In this document: piece after piece, positions 1-12,573 of the stretch
Position numbering within the stretch: position 1 is the first letter of the stretch
Layout: each line of letters starts with the position of its first letter
From: Hsuehochloa calcarea
Lineage: Eukaryota; Streptophyta; Magnoliopsida; Poales; Poaceae
NCBI GenBank assembly: GCA_036346395.1
Contig: CM070599.1
Coordinates: forward strand, 38,183,232-38,247,231
DNA length: 64,000 bases
Direction of reading: 5' to 3'
The notes under the pieces: model-generated
Databases searched by the model: none
What the model was told of the DNA's origin: nothing
What the model saw: only the letters and a program-made list of their open reading frames with translations
Translations under genes and position numbers: made by a program

Positions 1-813
1 AGTGGGAAGTTGCGACGACGGTGGTTGTGGTGGTGTCTTTGCTCTCTTGGTGGGTAGTCCTCTCCTCTGACCCTCTTCTTCACTTCCCCTCTGTGGATGC
101 TTTGGCCCAGCAGCCCTCTTGGCTTTGCCTCTTGCCTTGGTTGTAGGTGCCTTCAGTTGGCTCTGTGGTGGCTCCTCTGGTGCTTGCTTGTGGAGCTTAG
201 CTGTGAAGTGAGTTTTTATGTGGGGGAAAGGGGAGAAAGCTTCGGCTGTGCTGGGGTTGGTCTTATCACTTCTCTGTGGCTCCTGTTGGCTTGGTGAAAA
301 TTGAGGTTTTTACCTCATAGGCAAAAACTTGTGGGTAAAAATAGCATTTTTACTGCGGAAGGTAAGATGGTAAAAAAAATCGTGGGCTTTTGGATTTTTA
401 TCGCCGAATGATGATGCCCACATACATGAGAGACGCCGACCGGCCGTGGACGGTCTGGGAACCTCAGTGAGCGACAAATTATTCGGCATTTCTTAAACCG
501 AAGGGTTCTGACGGCAAAAACCCTTTTATCCCTTTTGTTCTCCCTTAGATTGTTCTCAATTTTCGCTTTCCTTCTACATTCCTTTCTACTGGCATTACAA
601 CAAAATTTAATACCAGGCAATTGAAAGCTCATTATCTATCATTGTACAATCAACAGTATAGAATGAAACAGATTCTCAAAAACAAAATGCCTGCAAATTA
701 ACTGTCATGCCTAAGGGAAAAGTTGCCCAAACATGAACATGTAGCTGCGGCCTGCGATCAAAGCTTGATCTAACCAATCGGATGCGGAGCAGGGAGGGAG
801 TCGAAACTCGAAC
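1..813. other. Left-edge region, probable ALG12 intron 2, no exon recognised
   Basis: The donor site of the ALG12-like exon 2 lies at its right border (intron begins at 813), so on the minus strand this stretch should be intron. I searched the minus strand for the next conserved ALG12 exon and did not see it, so that exon should lie to the left of the window. The T/G-rich first 300 bases resemble no protein I know. Confidence 0.35.
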
Positions 814-1041
814 CTGAACGTTGAAGCTCTCCTCCACCTTAGTGTACGGCACCATGATAGCGTAGAACGCGGCAATCGATCCGAGCATCAGGTCCCACCC
901 TGCAAGCGAGCTGCCGACGCATCAGATCCGAGCATAAGGCTTTGCGATCACCTAATCAAAGCATCTGGTGTCGACGCGAGGCGACTCACCGTACTCTCTC
1001 GGCAGCCTCGCCGCCGGCGTAGGCGGCGGCCGCGGCGGCAT
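814..1041 (-). CDS. ALG12: ALG12-type dolichyl-P-Man alpha-1,6-mannosyltransferase, first two exons (partial)
   Basis: ALG12 adds the eighth mannose (alpha-1,6) to the lipid-linked oligosaccharide in the ER lumen during N-glycan assembly. Two exons are visible on the minus strand. Exon 1 (1041-990) starts with ATG, encodes a proline-rich leader ending PAARLPREY plus one base, and has a good donor GTGAGT. Exon 2 (899-814) follows acceptor TTGCAG and encodes GWDLMLGSIAAFYAIMVPY followed by TKVEESFNVQ, then donor GTTCGA. The block around PYTKVEESFNVQ is the conserved N-terminal signature of ALG12-type GT22 mannosyltransferases: the first membrane segment followed by the luminal loop with the acidic pair. 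The splice phases agree (G|GG gives Gly). Exon 3, expected to begin AMHDILYH-like, is not in the window. What I see are the two exons and their splice sites; the name rests on family resemblance. A truncated gene copy cannot be excluded. Confidence 0.68.
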
Positions 1042-2948
1042 CTCGGTGGCCGGCTAGGGAGTTCGCGCGTGGTGTGTTCTGGTCGAGCCAAACCGCTCAG
1101 CTGAACTGACTGGTTTGTGCTCGACTCGAGTCTAGCAGGTAGGTGGGTTCAGATTAATTGGTGGATCCACTAGGCCCGGACAAACATAGGAATTCAGCCC
1201 AGCAAGGACAGGCCGTGCTGGGCAACTCTTATAGCAGTGGGATGCAATGCCATCTATCGCAGCCCCGAGGCCTTGGACACAATTAATTAGGCCTCCAAAG
1301 TCCAGTAATTCATAAGCACCCATACATCGGTCCAAATGTACTAGCTAGTTATCGATTGTCCTTAAAAAAAACTAGTTATAGATTGTGGATTGATTAACGA
1401 AGGGTTAAGTTTGGAAAGCGGGAATTTTGTAGGACTTGTATACGAATTCAACTGTTTTCCGTAAAATCCGTGCGTTATAATACACTGTAAGCTCATCTTT
1501 ACGCTACATACCATCACACTGACAATATTTTCAGTTTTTGTCTCCTCGGTATAGCCAGATATCTTTACTCCTTTAAAAGACTATAGTGGTGGTGAGTGAT
1601 GTATTCTCTATTTTCCTCCCCTCACCAATGTTTTGATGCCACCACGTGGGCCCAACAAACGTGTCCTTCCTATTCTCTTCGTGACGCAACACCTTCCCAA
1701 TGTCGCCCACCTCCCTCGAATCACGCGACCTCTACTCCCAAACATCGGTGCTCCCCTCGCCACGCACCTCCATGACTCCCTAAGGCATTCTTCCTCTGAC
1801 TTGCACTGTCGCGCCTGCCCTCCCGCGACCTAACGTCCCCTACTGCTTTCGTGCCCATCCTCTACACTCGTTGTTGTGCTCGCCATTAATGCCACCCACC
1901 GTGCTTGCCATGGCCTGAGTCCTAGCCCTACCGCCACCAATGGGAATGGCGTCGTCGACGACAGCGGTTGGTGGCTGTCAAACAAGGACGTCGAACTGGA
2001 TGCCACCCACTAGTGTGTTGTCGATCTGGATGAGCACCTCCGGCAGGCTGCTGCTGAGATCTAGGCATAACATGGCTTCGCATGCAGCGATGAGACTGTT
2101 GCTACTGGTTTCCCTTCTCTACCCTCAACCATCTTGTGGTTTTTTTGTTGGTGTGTTAAATATGAATCCTTCTATTCTCGAACTAGTGTGTTGGTAGATG
2201 GAATAAATATATTGTAATTGGGAATTTTTTTCTCCGTTGTTATTTTGTGCTTCGAGATTGTTGATCTCCGATCTGATCACTAGTTAATGTGTGCTACTAT
2301 TCTTCATGTTTGGCAGCTCCGGCATAGGAGGTATCACAACCAAGCTATGCCCTGGCCCTGCTATACCGGCAACAAGATCTTTTTCTAAGGTATATGTCAA
2401 GGCGTGTCGTGCGGACCTCTCACATAATTTTATCTTCTATTTATTAGCTTCCCTAACAAATTTGTAACAAACTATGATCTCATCCGAAAAAACTACAATC
2501 TTATCCCAACAATTTTGTTTTCTCTTTATAAGCTCTCCTAACAATTTCGCAATAAATTACGGTTTTAGTTCATCGAGCAAAGCTACGTCTTCCTGTCTAA
2601 GCAGAGCTGACGCAACGACAACATTGCAGGACAGGCGTAGTGGTGTGACCCATGGTTCGGAGTAGATCGAGCATGGGCGAAGGCAGGGCATGTGGTGCCG
2701 CAGCGGCGGAGGGGAGGGTGTCCAAGAAGATCAAACATGGGGCAGAGGCGGGACGTGGGCTGCCGCAGTGATAGAGCCAAGGGCACTGAATATGGAAGCG
2801 AAGCAGTGAAACTGTGATAGAGTGGAGCTTGGCCGTGTGCAATGGCACAACCGAAGGCTTACACAAAGTGCAATGACAGTCAACGTGCTTAGTAAAATAT
2901 GATTTTTTTAATTGTCTGTAGCAAAGCATGGGCATTGAACTAGTCTTG
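1042..2948. other. Intergenic, no gene recognised
   Basis: This is the upstream side of the ALG12-like gene. The GC-rich stretch 990-1100 is its 5' region. The rest is mixed AT-rich and C-rich sequence with only short, unrecognisable open frames. No transposon ends or coding pattern could be supported. Confidence 0.4.
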
Positions 2949-5389
2949 TCTTAACTAATATAAAAGAATGAGTTTACCCCTACGCAGGAGGGCGATCGTC
3001 CCACCTGTCCCGCGTGCGCAACGCACACCTTCTGTTATAGCGTCGTAGTGCACAGTGTAGCACAACGCAGACCCACACCCTCCCCTGAAAAATCGACTGT
3101 CCCCATTCTCCCCACCCTACCCCCTGCACGCGCTCTCCCCGCTTCTTCCCCAAATCCAAGCCCTAGCTAATTGTGTGTCACCCCGACATCTAACCTCACC
3201 GCCATCAACAACTCCTCTCGCCGACCCCTACATCCCCAACAATCGGTTGACGCCCCTGCCCCCGCACCCCTCAACAACCTCCTCCTAACGGCAATCACCG
3301 CCATCCTCCTACCCGCTCCATCTAGATCTCCTCCCGACTGCCGTCGCCCCATCCTGTAGCCGCCAACCCTCTCCTAGAGAGCGACCACCTCTTAGTTGTA
3401 ATCTTCCATAAGCATAAAGCAATATCATCTTCTTTCCTCATCTTCAGGCAGCAGCAGCAAAACCCGCTAGCCTTGGATCTTGACAGATTCTATCCTTTCT
3501 ATCGTCGACACCCTTGGTCCCTACCGGATTCCTTTCATGCTGCCGCCGCATTCCCAGCTCTATCCCGGCCAGATCCGCCGCCGACTGGTCGTCTTCTTAT
3601 ATTATTTTCAAAGGTCGAGGACGACAATCTAATTCTTTCGAAGACAATAGCTGATCAGCTGCCAAGGGGCATTTTTGTTCTAGAATCCATGCTCTTACAC
3701 CCAGAGTTGTCATGTTTACATGTGAGAATACTACTCATGTCCATTGTATTATCCCTTTTCCTCTCGAACTATTTTGATAAGTGATTATTGTATACAGAAG
3801 GTAGCTTTCCAGATGTTAAGAAGACATTGACTACAATAATGTCTTTGTACATAAGCAATGGTGCTAGGTTGTTAAACATAAATTTAATGTACTTATGTTA
3901 ATCCTTTCCTACATGAATTATTGTATATGTGGGGAGACCTAAAAGTCATTTTACAGTAATTTTTTGTTTGATATCATTGTGAATGGATGAAGCCACCTTT
4001 TTCTGATTTGATTTGAACTCACAATTTTTGTAATTTGGTATGAGCTCGAAAAAATTTGTGAACACGTGCATCTCACTGATCTAGAGAATGTTGGGAATAG
4101 TCCCACATTGGTTGTGAGAAGAAAAAAAAGCACAACTTATAAGTGTGAGGGGGACCTCACCCATTGGACTAGTCTTTTAGGGGGAGAATGCCCAATACCA
4201 CTTATAAGGTTGTTGCTATAGGGCTTGCATGCGGTAGCCCATGAGCTTAGTTGTGTTCAGTCCGTTTAGACCTGTGGCTTAGGGAGTAAACCCGGTTGGA
4301 CCCCACCAATTGGCCGTCGGTCAAACCGGTCCAGTGAGATCAAATCTCCATTTTTGAATCTTGTGTTTAAGGGGGTAATCGGATTCAGCACAAGACTTCC
4401 TCTGTGCATTTACTGATCTTCTTAGCTTTCATAGCTATTGAAGAAAAGTGTGTGTTGAATTTGATTAAAGTCAAAAATAATGAAAGCATCTATTCACCCC
4501 CCTCTAGTCGCCTTTCGGTCCTACAGACTAACATGGTAGAAGAAGACATCGAGCAAGTACAATATCGTGCATGTGTATGTACATGAATTCATCCATACGA
4601 ATAGAAACACGGGCATACATAAACAAAGGAGCAAAGAGCTCAGAGTAGAGATGGCACAACAGTAAGGAATAAGCTTGGGGCCACCAGAGAGAGTGCGGAG
4701 GGTGTCTCCGACAAGGATTAGCGACATTTGCACGTATGCGTGTTGATGTCACAATGGTTAGTATTAAGCAATAATTGGAGAGAAGTATAAGAAAACTTTG
4801 TAGTAGAGTATTGCATTGAAAGGGGTGGTAGCTGAGAGATATCGATCAAGAATTAGGCTTGTTGTTACAGATTGAAGCAGAAAAACTGTAGGGGGAAGAG
4901 ATAGAAGACACATGGTTTGGTAGAGCAACCGACGTGAGGGAAGATAAGTTCAAGATAGGTCATCCGTAGTGCATTGGTGTATATATAGGCAAGGTACTCT
5001 AATACCATGTAAATTAATAAGATAATTTATTGCATATATAATCAATGTATTGTTTGAGATTAACAGAGGTACATCTGCATGCAGATATTTTGGAAAAGAG
5101 TAACTAGTGGATAAAAAAGGACATGCAACTACATGATGCATACATGATGGAGAGTTGTTAATTTATTATACTAGAGATTTTCTTCCATCAAAACTCATAC
5201 ATCAGTTACGTTCCTCAAGTTGTGTTTTTCTTCGAGTTTCTATTGTCATTTCTAATTTTATGATATCTTAAAAATCTAAATAGCTACGAGATACACAAAT
5301 ATATACTCAAACATCTAAGTTAATTATAGCATTTTACATTATAACCTTTAAAACAAATCTAACCGCAAAATGCGTGTGCCACCTGCTAG
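2949..5389 (+). mobile_element. Possible non-autonomous Helitron
   Basis: The left end reads TCTTAACTAATATAAAAG, close in pattern to grass Helitron 5' ends (TC, then A/T-rich text ending in TATAAAAG). It is followed by a GC-rich stretch with repeated GCGTGCGCAACGCAC-like text. The right end carries a short hairpin (CGCA-AAA-TGCG, 5364-5374) about 11 bases before CTAG (5386-5389), followed by T; this is the classical Helitron 3' terminus. No RepHel coding sequence is visible, so it would be non-autonomous. The base before the left TC is G, not the expected A, and no second copy is present for comparison. An LTR-like insertion lies inside it (4089-4525). Confidence 0.35.
4089..4525 (+). mobile_element. 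Solo-LTR-like sequence, Copia type
   Basis: The sequence begins TGTTGGGAATAGTCCCACA and ends TTTCGGTCCTACA, giving TG...CA termini. Its text style (CCCACATTGG near the start, CACCCCCCTCTAGTCGCC near the end) is typical of rice Copia-type LTRs. No clear 5-bp target duplication is seen (gagaa on the left, gacta on the right), so it may be old or its boundaries slightly off. No internal region or partner LTR is present. Confidence 0.42.
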
Positions 5390-6079
5390 TTCTACTAGTG
5401 TAGTAAAATACTACATTTGAACGGGCGTTTGTCGGAGGGCTCATGTTCGTGTAGATGTTTAGTGCGACGTACTGGTGAGGTGCAGTTTCACAATCATTAG
5501 CAGCTGCATGCATGATGAGTGAGTACATGCAAGGACCGCTGCCTTTTGGATTCGTCAGGTGTTCGTGGTACCGCGAGCTGCAACTAGCTAATGCATATAT
5601 ATGGGCGACAGCGGCTAGGAAGGTGACCTCGCTTTCGGTGCCCTTGCATGCATTGCAGCCGTGTCCAAGGCTTTAAGCATATGCATGCATGATCCATCGG
5701 TCTAATACTATTTAGTACTAGTACGTAGTACTCCATCAAATATATGTATTTGTTCATCCATCGAACTGCAGCTTGGTTACTTAATCGATTGCTTCATTTC
5801 TACAAATTGATATGCTCATATAGCATGAATGATTAGTGCTAACTTCGTCCGTTTTGCAGCACTACTTCCGTCAGCCTCCGACGAGCGCGCGCGCGCAACA
5901 CACACTCACTGGGTGTACGCCACTGCATACATATAACTCGCCATATACATCATCGGAATCAGATGCATCAGAATATTACAACTCGATCCATGAATTGCAT
6001 TTCATGCAGTAGTGGCTAATTAAAGCATGCATCGATATGATCCAGCCTTTTTTTGTTTCGACGGATCGCTCGAGATCGA

Positions 6080-9000
6080 TCAGAACGAGGTGAAGGCGCA
6101 GCTGCCGGTGTGCTCGCCGGCGGTGTTGGTGTCGTCGCTGCATGGGGAGTGGGTGTGGCGGCCCTCGTAGGTGGTGATCACCATGCGGCAGTCCTCCGAC
6201 AGCCGCTCCACCCGCTTCTTCACGCGGCAGTTGCTGTGGGTGCAGCGGTAGTAGCTTCTGCACGCACGCACGCAAATGTCAGAGACACAGGCTCAATTGA
6301 AACGTACCCGGCCAATTTGGTACTTCAACAAGTTTCATTTGAACTTAAGAGATGTACTTAGATTATCCAATATATGTAGTAGGCTATCAAACTTCTCTAA
6401 AGAAAGAATGTGTGCATATATGCGCGCACCCTAACTCTACATTGAAATTAAGTAAAATCTCCGTAGACGTAGACATGTTAATGAAAAAACCTGATCTCTA
6501 TATCCACATATTTGGTGAACAGTGAACCTGAGTAGTAATGATTTAGATCCTGTGCTTTAATTTGCTATATATCTTCTGTTTCCATTTAAGTAGATACAAC
6601 TAATCAGTCCATTGTAAACAATTATCATTGTTTTAATCTCCTAGAGAACTGTTAAGACTCAGTTAATCACATCAAACATGTCATAATTAATCTAGAAATA
6701 ACATTAATCTTTATAGATATGATTTTATGCTCCCTGAAAAGAAAACCGCGCAATGTTCATATATACTCTAGCTGCAACAAACGAAGAGCTGAGAGGTTGA
6801 ACCACTAATATATACAAGCACAATGTTTTGATCTTCTGAACCAATAGTGTCAAACTGAACCCATAAGGCAGGCAGTGCTGATTTAAGTTGTCAATTTTTT
6901 TGTTGTGTGCGGGTTTCATGAAACAGCATGCATCCAGGTGGGGAAATGGTAGTAGTTTATCTAGCTTCTTCGTATATACATTGCTCATTAATTTGTTTAA
7001 AACAACATTATTGCTAGTGATATGCTTAGTCGCGTTGTAATGATATTCTAATTAGATCAGTGGGAAAATCTAAATAAATTTTATGAAACTGGTCTAGCTC
7101 ACGTTGCTGCGCGCTAACTGTGTAAACTAAGCACTCTTACTGCCTTACAAGCGACCTTATGCATCAATCGATATTGGCTTATTGAGAATTGAGACCCAGC
7201 CGGCCGGACTTCACCATTTTGGGTGCATGCGGTGGACAACAGTCAAATGGCGTGTGTTTCCGGAAAATTAATTCCTACATATGCTACTAGGTTTCAAGTA
7301 TGCATGTTAATCCCTGGATATAAAGTTTATTTTATACTAATAATACTTGAAAATTGGGTCAAATACTCAAATATTTGGCAGAACAGATATGTAAAGCAGA
7401 CTAGGCAGTTTCATTGAATTTCCACTCTTTATTTGTACTTATGGTGCTCGGAGATCAACTCTACTATTCGAAAATACTCTGAACACAGAATAAGATTGTG
7501 CCCCCTACATACTACATGCTCTCTAGGAAAAGAAAACATTACCAAAGTATATCGAGTCCGGGATTACGACAGAGATACCATGGGTCAAGAAATCATGCAC
7601 AAAGCTAGCTAGCTTCCCCTTCCTATGGCGCATTGAGTGTCTGAAGGAACATTGTAATCTGAAAATGTGTGCACCATTTGTCCCGGTGCATATATCCATA
7701 TGCATGCACTCGTGCATATGCACGCGCGTCCTATTGCTGCAGATCACGAATCATGATATGTTTTACTAGTGCCCTAGCTAGATGACGCATGATCAGAACT
7801 TAGACCAAGCAGAAAAGATTTTTTTTTTTTGGCTATCTTCGAATCCTTGAAAATTGATGTTTTAGAGATTGCAGCGACATGCACATGTCCTTTTGGCATG
7901 ATGCATTATTGCATGGTGACTCTTGAAGCACCATTGATGTTTTCCAGCCCGGTTGCTTGGTCCACCGGACTTGGGGTGGTAGCCTGGCTTCCTCTTCACT
8001 AGTACTCGATTCCAGAGATCGAAATCCCAGCCGGTTCACGCCGGTTACCGGCGGTAACCGGATTTTCCGATGGGAACTGGGATTCGAAATACCGGAGGGA
8101 AACTCCAAATTCAAATTCAAATTCAAAATTTCGCCAGAAACATCTCAAATTCAAGAATTCCGGTTACCGGCCGGTAACCATTTACCGGCCGTCCGGCGGG
8201 ATTCCTTCCGGAAACAGTATTTTGATCCCTGCTCGGTTCCCTCCCCTCTTTCCTCTTCACTAGAAGAAATGAAATGGGGAAAGTGACTGGACGCGGGGGT
8301 TATCGCAAAACTGCATAAGTGGCTGGGCTTCTCACAGCCTTGATCCGAGCCGTTTGGGTTAGATCCGACGCTCCTAGTTGACATTAGCACCTTAGCACTC
8401 AATTAACCATTAGTATATATATATATATATGTATGAACGAAACGAACACAAAGAACCTCACTGGCATTAACATATACATTACCTATCTTAATTTGGCCAT
8501 CCACATACAACGCGATGCTTCAAGATCATCAACATAAAAAATATCGCATTGCATGTATATTAGGCCAGATTCGGCAGCCGTTTTGATTACTGTAAAAGAT
8601 GTCACTGTTTCTGGCATAAAACTTTTTAAATTACTGATGGCTAACATTTGCCGTGTGCTAGCTATAGTATTACCTCCTTCAGTTTGGTACTTCTTCTAGT
8701 TCTGTCATTAAGGATGCTATATTATCTTCCTTTTGCACAGTAATACCAGTTATGGTGCTCCCTTTTTTATCTATATAAATTTGACAGTATGACACCGTAT
8801 TGTTCAATGTAGGGTGTTTTGTTCACATTGATCTGATGTTGCATTACAAAGGGGATGACTTCCATAACTGCGAGGCTGTCCCTTTACCTAGCATGCAGTA
8901 TATGATAGTACTGATGATCTACGCTGATTCTTCCTTATGCGAATGTCAGCCTTGATCAATTAAGCACCATCGGTCCTCTATTGTATTGTTTTGGTTTTCA

Positions 9001-10402
9001 GCAATCGTGGCTCGTTATCAACAAACTTGATAGATTGCAAAGAGCATATCTTTGTCAGCAATATAACAACAGTAAGGCGCTAATTGATGTTTGTTGCTGA
9101 ATAAAGAACGAGCAGCTATGCGCAGTACATACTTCAATTGATTATGACCGGTGTTCTCCAATGCCCTCCTCAAAAGTGAATATTCGATCCCGACGAGGCC
9201 ACGACATCGATATCTATCAATCAAGCGAGGCAGTGAAAATCTGCATTCACTCTCCATGATACGATGGACAAGGAGATCGAGCCCCTAATTGCAGCTAAAA
9301 TATCAAGCCAATTAAGTTATTCGATTTTATTGTAATTTTCTTTTATCTGATCTAAACGCACACTCGTAATAAAAGCTACCTTGGCTCTTGTCATATTCAA
9401 GAATTCAACTAGCTAGTCAATCGAACGATTTGCAACACAATGACTGAGTTAGTTCCCCCGTATCATATATGATCTGTACAATATAGCAGGCAGGAAAGCA
9501 TATGAATTCGGAACATCGTTTTCATGCATCAGGAAGAGGTCACCGAGATCTAAGGCACTTTGCACACATCCATGAATCAGATTTGGGCATGTAGTAGAAA
9601 ATAGAAATAGTAGTAGTAGAAGAAGAATTAGGGTTAGCATATATCTTTGTTTGTGTATGTACCTTGGATGGAGGCTGTTCTTGACAACCTTCTGGCCATA
9701 CTTCCTCCACTTGTAGCCGTCGTCCATCACATCCACGTCGCTCCTGGTCTGGAAGCAGAACCTCGGCTCCCTCATCTTTCTCCTCACCTTCATCTTCCCC
9801 TTCTCTGCCGCCGTCGTCCCCTTCCACCTGCCCCCACCCCATCACCACACCCATCAGCCCCTACCTCAGGAAACCCTAATTGATATGATTAACCACACCA
9901 CACAGCTCTACTCTAGCTCAAGTGTACAAGAATCAATCAACCATGTACTTAGTAGTTCGTGCGACGTCATGTACCATACCATGAACTAGGGCCATGGCAA
10001 GTGGTGGTGGTGGTAGTAGCAATCTCGTTGCCGGCTTTCGCCGCCGATGTGCCCGCCTGAGAAAAGAGAAATGATTCTAAGGAATAAGCAAGAAGGCAAG
10101 AGAATTAACAAAGCATCGAAGGCAATTACCTCGCCGGCGCCCAAGGGCGCGAAGCCGGTGGGCTTCTCGCACACGGCGGCGGAGTGGCAGAACGGGATCC
10201 CGGGAAGCAGGGGGTACAAACCACCATGATCCGAAGAGAACATCATGCCATGGTTCCCGGACTGCTGTTCTTGGGCCAACGGCATCTGGAGAAGCTTGTG
10301 CTGGTTCGGCAACGGAGCAAGAAGGGAAGGAGAAGGAGGGGTGTACGGACTGAACGCATAGAGGCTGGGAAGGCAAGTCTCCAATTGGCTAGTCCCTTCC
10401 AT
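6080..10402 (-). CDS. WRKY12: WRKY12-type transcription factor (WRKY group IIc), four exons
   Basis: This is a sequence-specific nuclear transcription factor binding W-box DNA. Arabidopsis WRKY12 represses pith secondary-wall formation; rice has two WRKY12-type genes, named OsWRKY36 and OsWRKY102, and I cannot say which this is. Minus-strand coding exons: 10402-10130, 10056-9980, 9827-9663 and 6257-6080. All introns are GT-AG with consistent phases (0, 2, 2), giving 230 aa against about 218 in Arabidopsis. A GWWKG-like tract (residues 117-120 WWKG) precedes the domain. WRKYGQK lies at residues 157-163. The zinc finger is C177-X4-C182-X23-H206-X-H208. The last intron splits the Arg codon of HPR|SYYRC, the canonical R-type WRKY intron position. 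The protein ends CAFTSF with stop TGA at 6082-6080. The start MEGTSQL was chosen by similarity to the WRKY12 N-terminus; an in-frame ATG four codons upstream (10414) is an alternative. The last intron is unusually long, 3405 bp, and holds a small hAT element. Confidence 0.93.
8013..8231. mobile_element. Small non-autonomous hAT element, copy 1
   Basis: A 219-bp element in the last intron of the WRKY gene. Terminal inverted repeats are CAGAGATCGAAAT (left) and, read inward from the right, CAGGGATCAAAAT. It is flanked by near-identical 8-bp direct repeats, CTCGATTC (8005-8012) and CTCGGTTC (8232-8239), the target-duplication length of the hAT superfamily. The interior contains palindromic CCGGTTACCGG/CCGGTAACC motifs at both sides and a run of AAATTC repeats. 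It has no coding capacity. A second copy of the family is at 43572-43789. Confidence 0.8.
8414..8431. repeat. (TA)n microsatellite in WRKY intron 3
   Basis: About nine TA dinucleotide units in a row. No function is implied. Confidence 0.85.
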
Positions 10403-10941
10403 GCATACATACATGTAACTCCAAGATCATGCGCGAGAGGTAGCTATCGATCAAAGACTCAATTTAGTGGCCTTGGGGGCATAAGATATATACCAAGAAA
10501 CAAAGATGTTTCTTGTTTAGGTTAGAGAGAAAAGAAGTGGTGGGCAAGCTAAAGCTAGCTGGGAGGAAGACTGGAGCTGGACAGCCCCTTTAAAGAGCCT
10601 TTTGCTCAAATTGTGGTGTGATATGGCGGTACTTGTTCCTGTAGCTGCTGATCGTACGCGTAGTGCTTGCAGATTCACCAGCTCCTGCTTTCTAGCCTAT
10701 GTCTTGATGTTACCTACAAACTAACGTTGTCTATATGTGCTTTGTCCTAGGGTACGCTTGTTTTGGCACGAGATTGTGTCAAGAAAGAGCGTGCGTAATT
10801 CTGACAATCCCGGCCCTTTATCTTCTTGATCTGTCAGATGCAGTGACCAGTAGTAAGTTTCCTTCAGGTTTTTTATGCCACTGACTGTGCTGCTAAGCGT
10901 ATATATAGCTCTTGCATTGTTTAGGGGTGGTTTGTACTTGG

Positions 10942-12573
10942 TGTTGTAAAATTAGCGATTTTAGTAAATATTTAAAATTAATTATAGCATAAATTAAGAT
11001 AATTAAAGCACAATTTTAGCAGCATATAATTAGCAAGAATGACATAACAGCATGTAAAATTTTCAGATCAATTAAACATAATAATATACTCAAAAGATAA
11101 GATTTGATAACAAGTAAAATCAGCATAATGCTTAGATTTAAATGTTTGATTATTGCTCTCAGATGTCGGGCTGCACAAGATAAGATCTTGGCCTCCTCGC
11201 CAGTACTGTCTATACTCTTCACAAATTGGATATGACAACAAAAATCAGAGCTTGAGCTCTAAAGACTGTTGTACTAATATGTCAAGAATTATCTCAAAAC
11301 AGCAAGTTACATTTTCAACCAACCGAGAATCAGATTTGTATAACAGTGCAAGGGATCATAGAATCAGCACTATAACATTTCAGCCAATAGAGAAGAAAAT
11401 GACTAACAGAGCTAAATGATCGCAAGGTGCAACATGTAAAGTCTGTCGGCTGACAGAGGACCAACAAAGTCACACAACACAAATTAATTCAGTCTAGTAG
11501 GCTCAAAGCAACTAACCAAATGAAAATAACATAGTCCGACAGAATGAGATGAAGTGACAATAGTAAGCAAAGCAATAAGCTCAAGTCTAATCTAGTTTAT
11601 CAAACCAATTTCATTATACGACAATTATCCTCATCGAGCATTTCACGAGCCCCCACAATTACCATGCAAATTTACCATGTGCTGGATATGAACAAGATAG
11701 TAATATGAAATACTCTAGCATAGCACAATCTGCAAAGTAAAGCGAAAAGGAAAAACTGTGATACTCACGATGTGGATGGCACTCAAAGCCACGAGTAGTA
11801 AACCGGGCAAGACACGTCGAAGGTGCTAACTCATAAAACCAATCGCCCTGTTGTGCCGCGTTTGAACGGAGGAGGTTGCTGGAGATACAATGCCAATTTG
11901 CAATCCGGGACACGCCAGGTTGCAAAGTCAAGGTACAGAGAAATGCCACACAAGAGTCACACCACAGTGCACTAGCCGAATGCACTCAAGGAGCACCAAT
12001 TACCAAAAAACTAAAGCTCTTCTCCCACACCAAGATCAAGCTAAGGTCGGCCAACACGAGCCCCAATCGCGCAAGTGCCAGGTTCCCACCAAACACCCAC
12101 ATAGGATAGGGTGCAAGAAGGAAACGGGTGGGATGCGCACAGAAGAAGGTTCAGAGCTCACCACCGACAGAGCCGCGTCGACCACGGCCGCGCAAGAGCT
12201 CCAAAACCCCCAAAATCGAAGCCCAAAATCGGAGAAGAAGAAGAAGCACTCAAAAGGGGAAATCTCAATTCTTTTGGGGTCAAGAAAGAAGGAGAAAAGG
12301 CAGCCTTACGAGGAGGAGAGATGGAGAACGCGACGCGGCTGTAGCCAATGGTCGGTGTCAAAGCGCATGGGCCACTAGCGCCTCCAGCGCCGCCGCTCGC
12401 TTGCTCGGGAGGCCCCACAACGGACGCGCGAGAGGATAGAGCTGGAGACTCAAGTCTCTAGCCTTATCTCTTCCTCTTCTCTCACCGACAGGTGGACCCC
12501 ACCATTTCTTTCCTATTATATTTTCTTCTTTTCTCTAATTGAGAAATTACAAAATGACCCTCAAATTACAACA
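10942..12573 (-). mobile_element. Solo-LTR-like sequence with TGTTGTAA/TTACAACA ends
   Basis: The left end reads TGTTGTAAAATT and the right end AAATTACAACA, forming inverted 8-bp termini and the TG...CA rule of LTRs. Between them is a mixture of AT-rich text and a GC-rich block (about 11.9-12.45 kb), the composition of long grass gypsy LTRs read in antisense. The flanking bases do not give a matching 5-bp duplication (cttgg and ctaca), so the termini may be slightly displaced or mutated. It lies about 0.5 kb upstream of the WRKY start codon. No real gene is supported in it; the open frames in the GC-rich block overlap one another and match nothing known. Confidence 0.45.
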
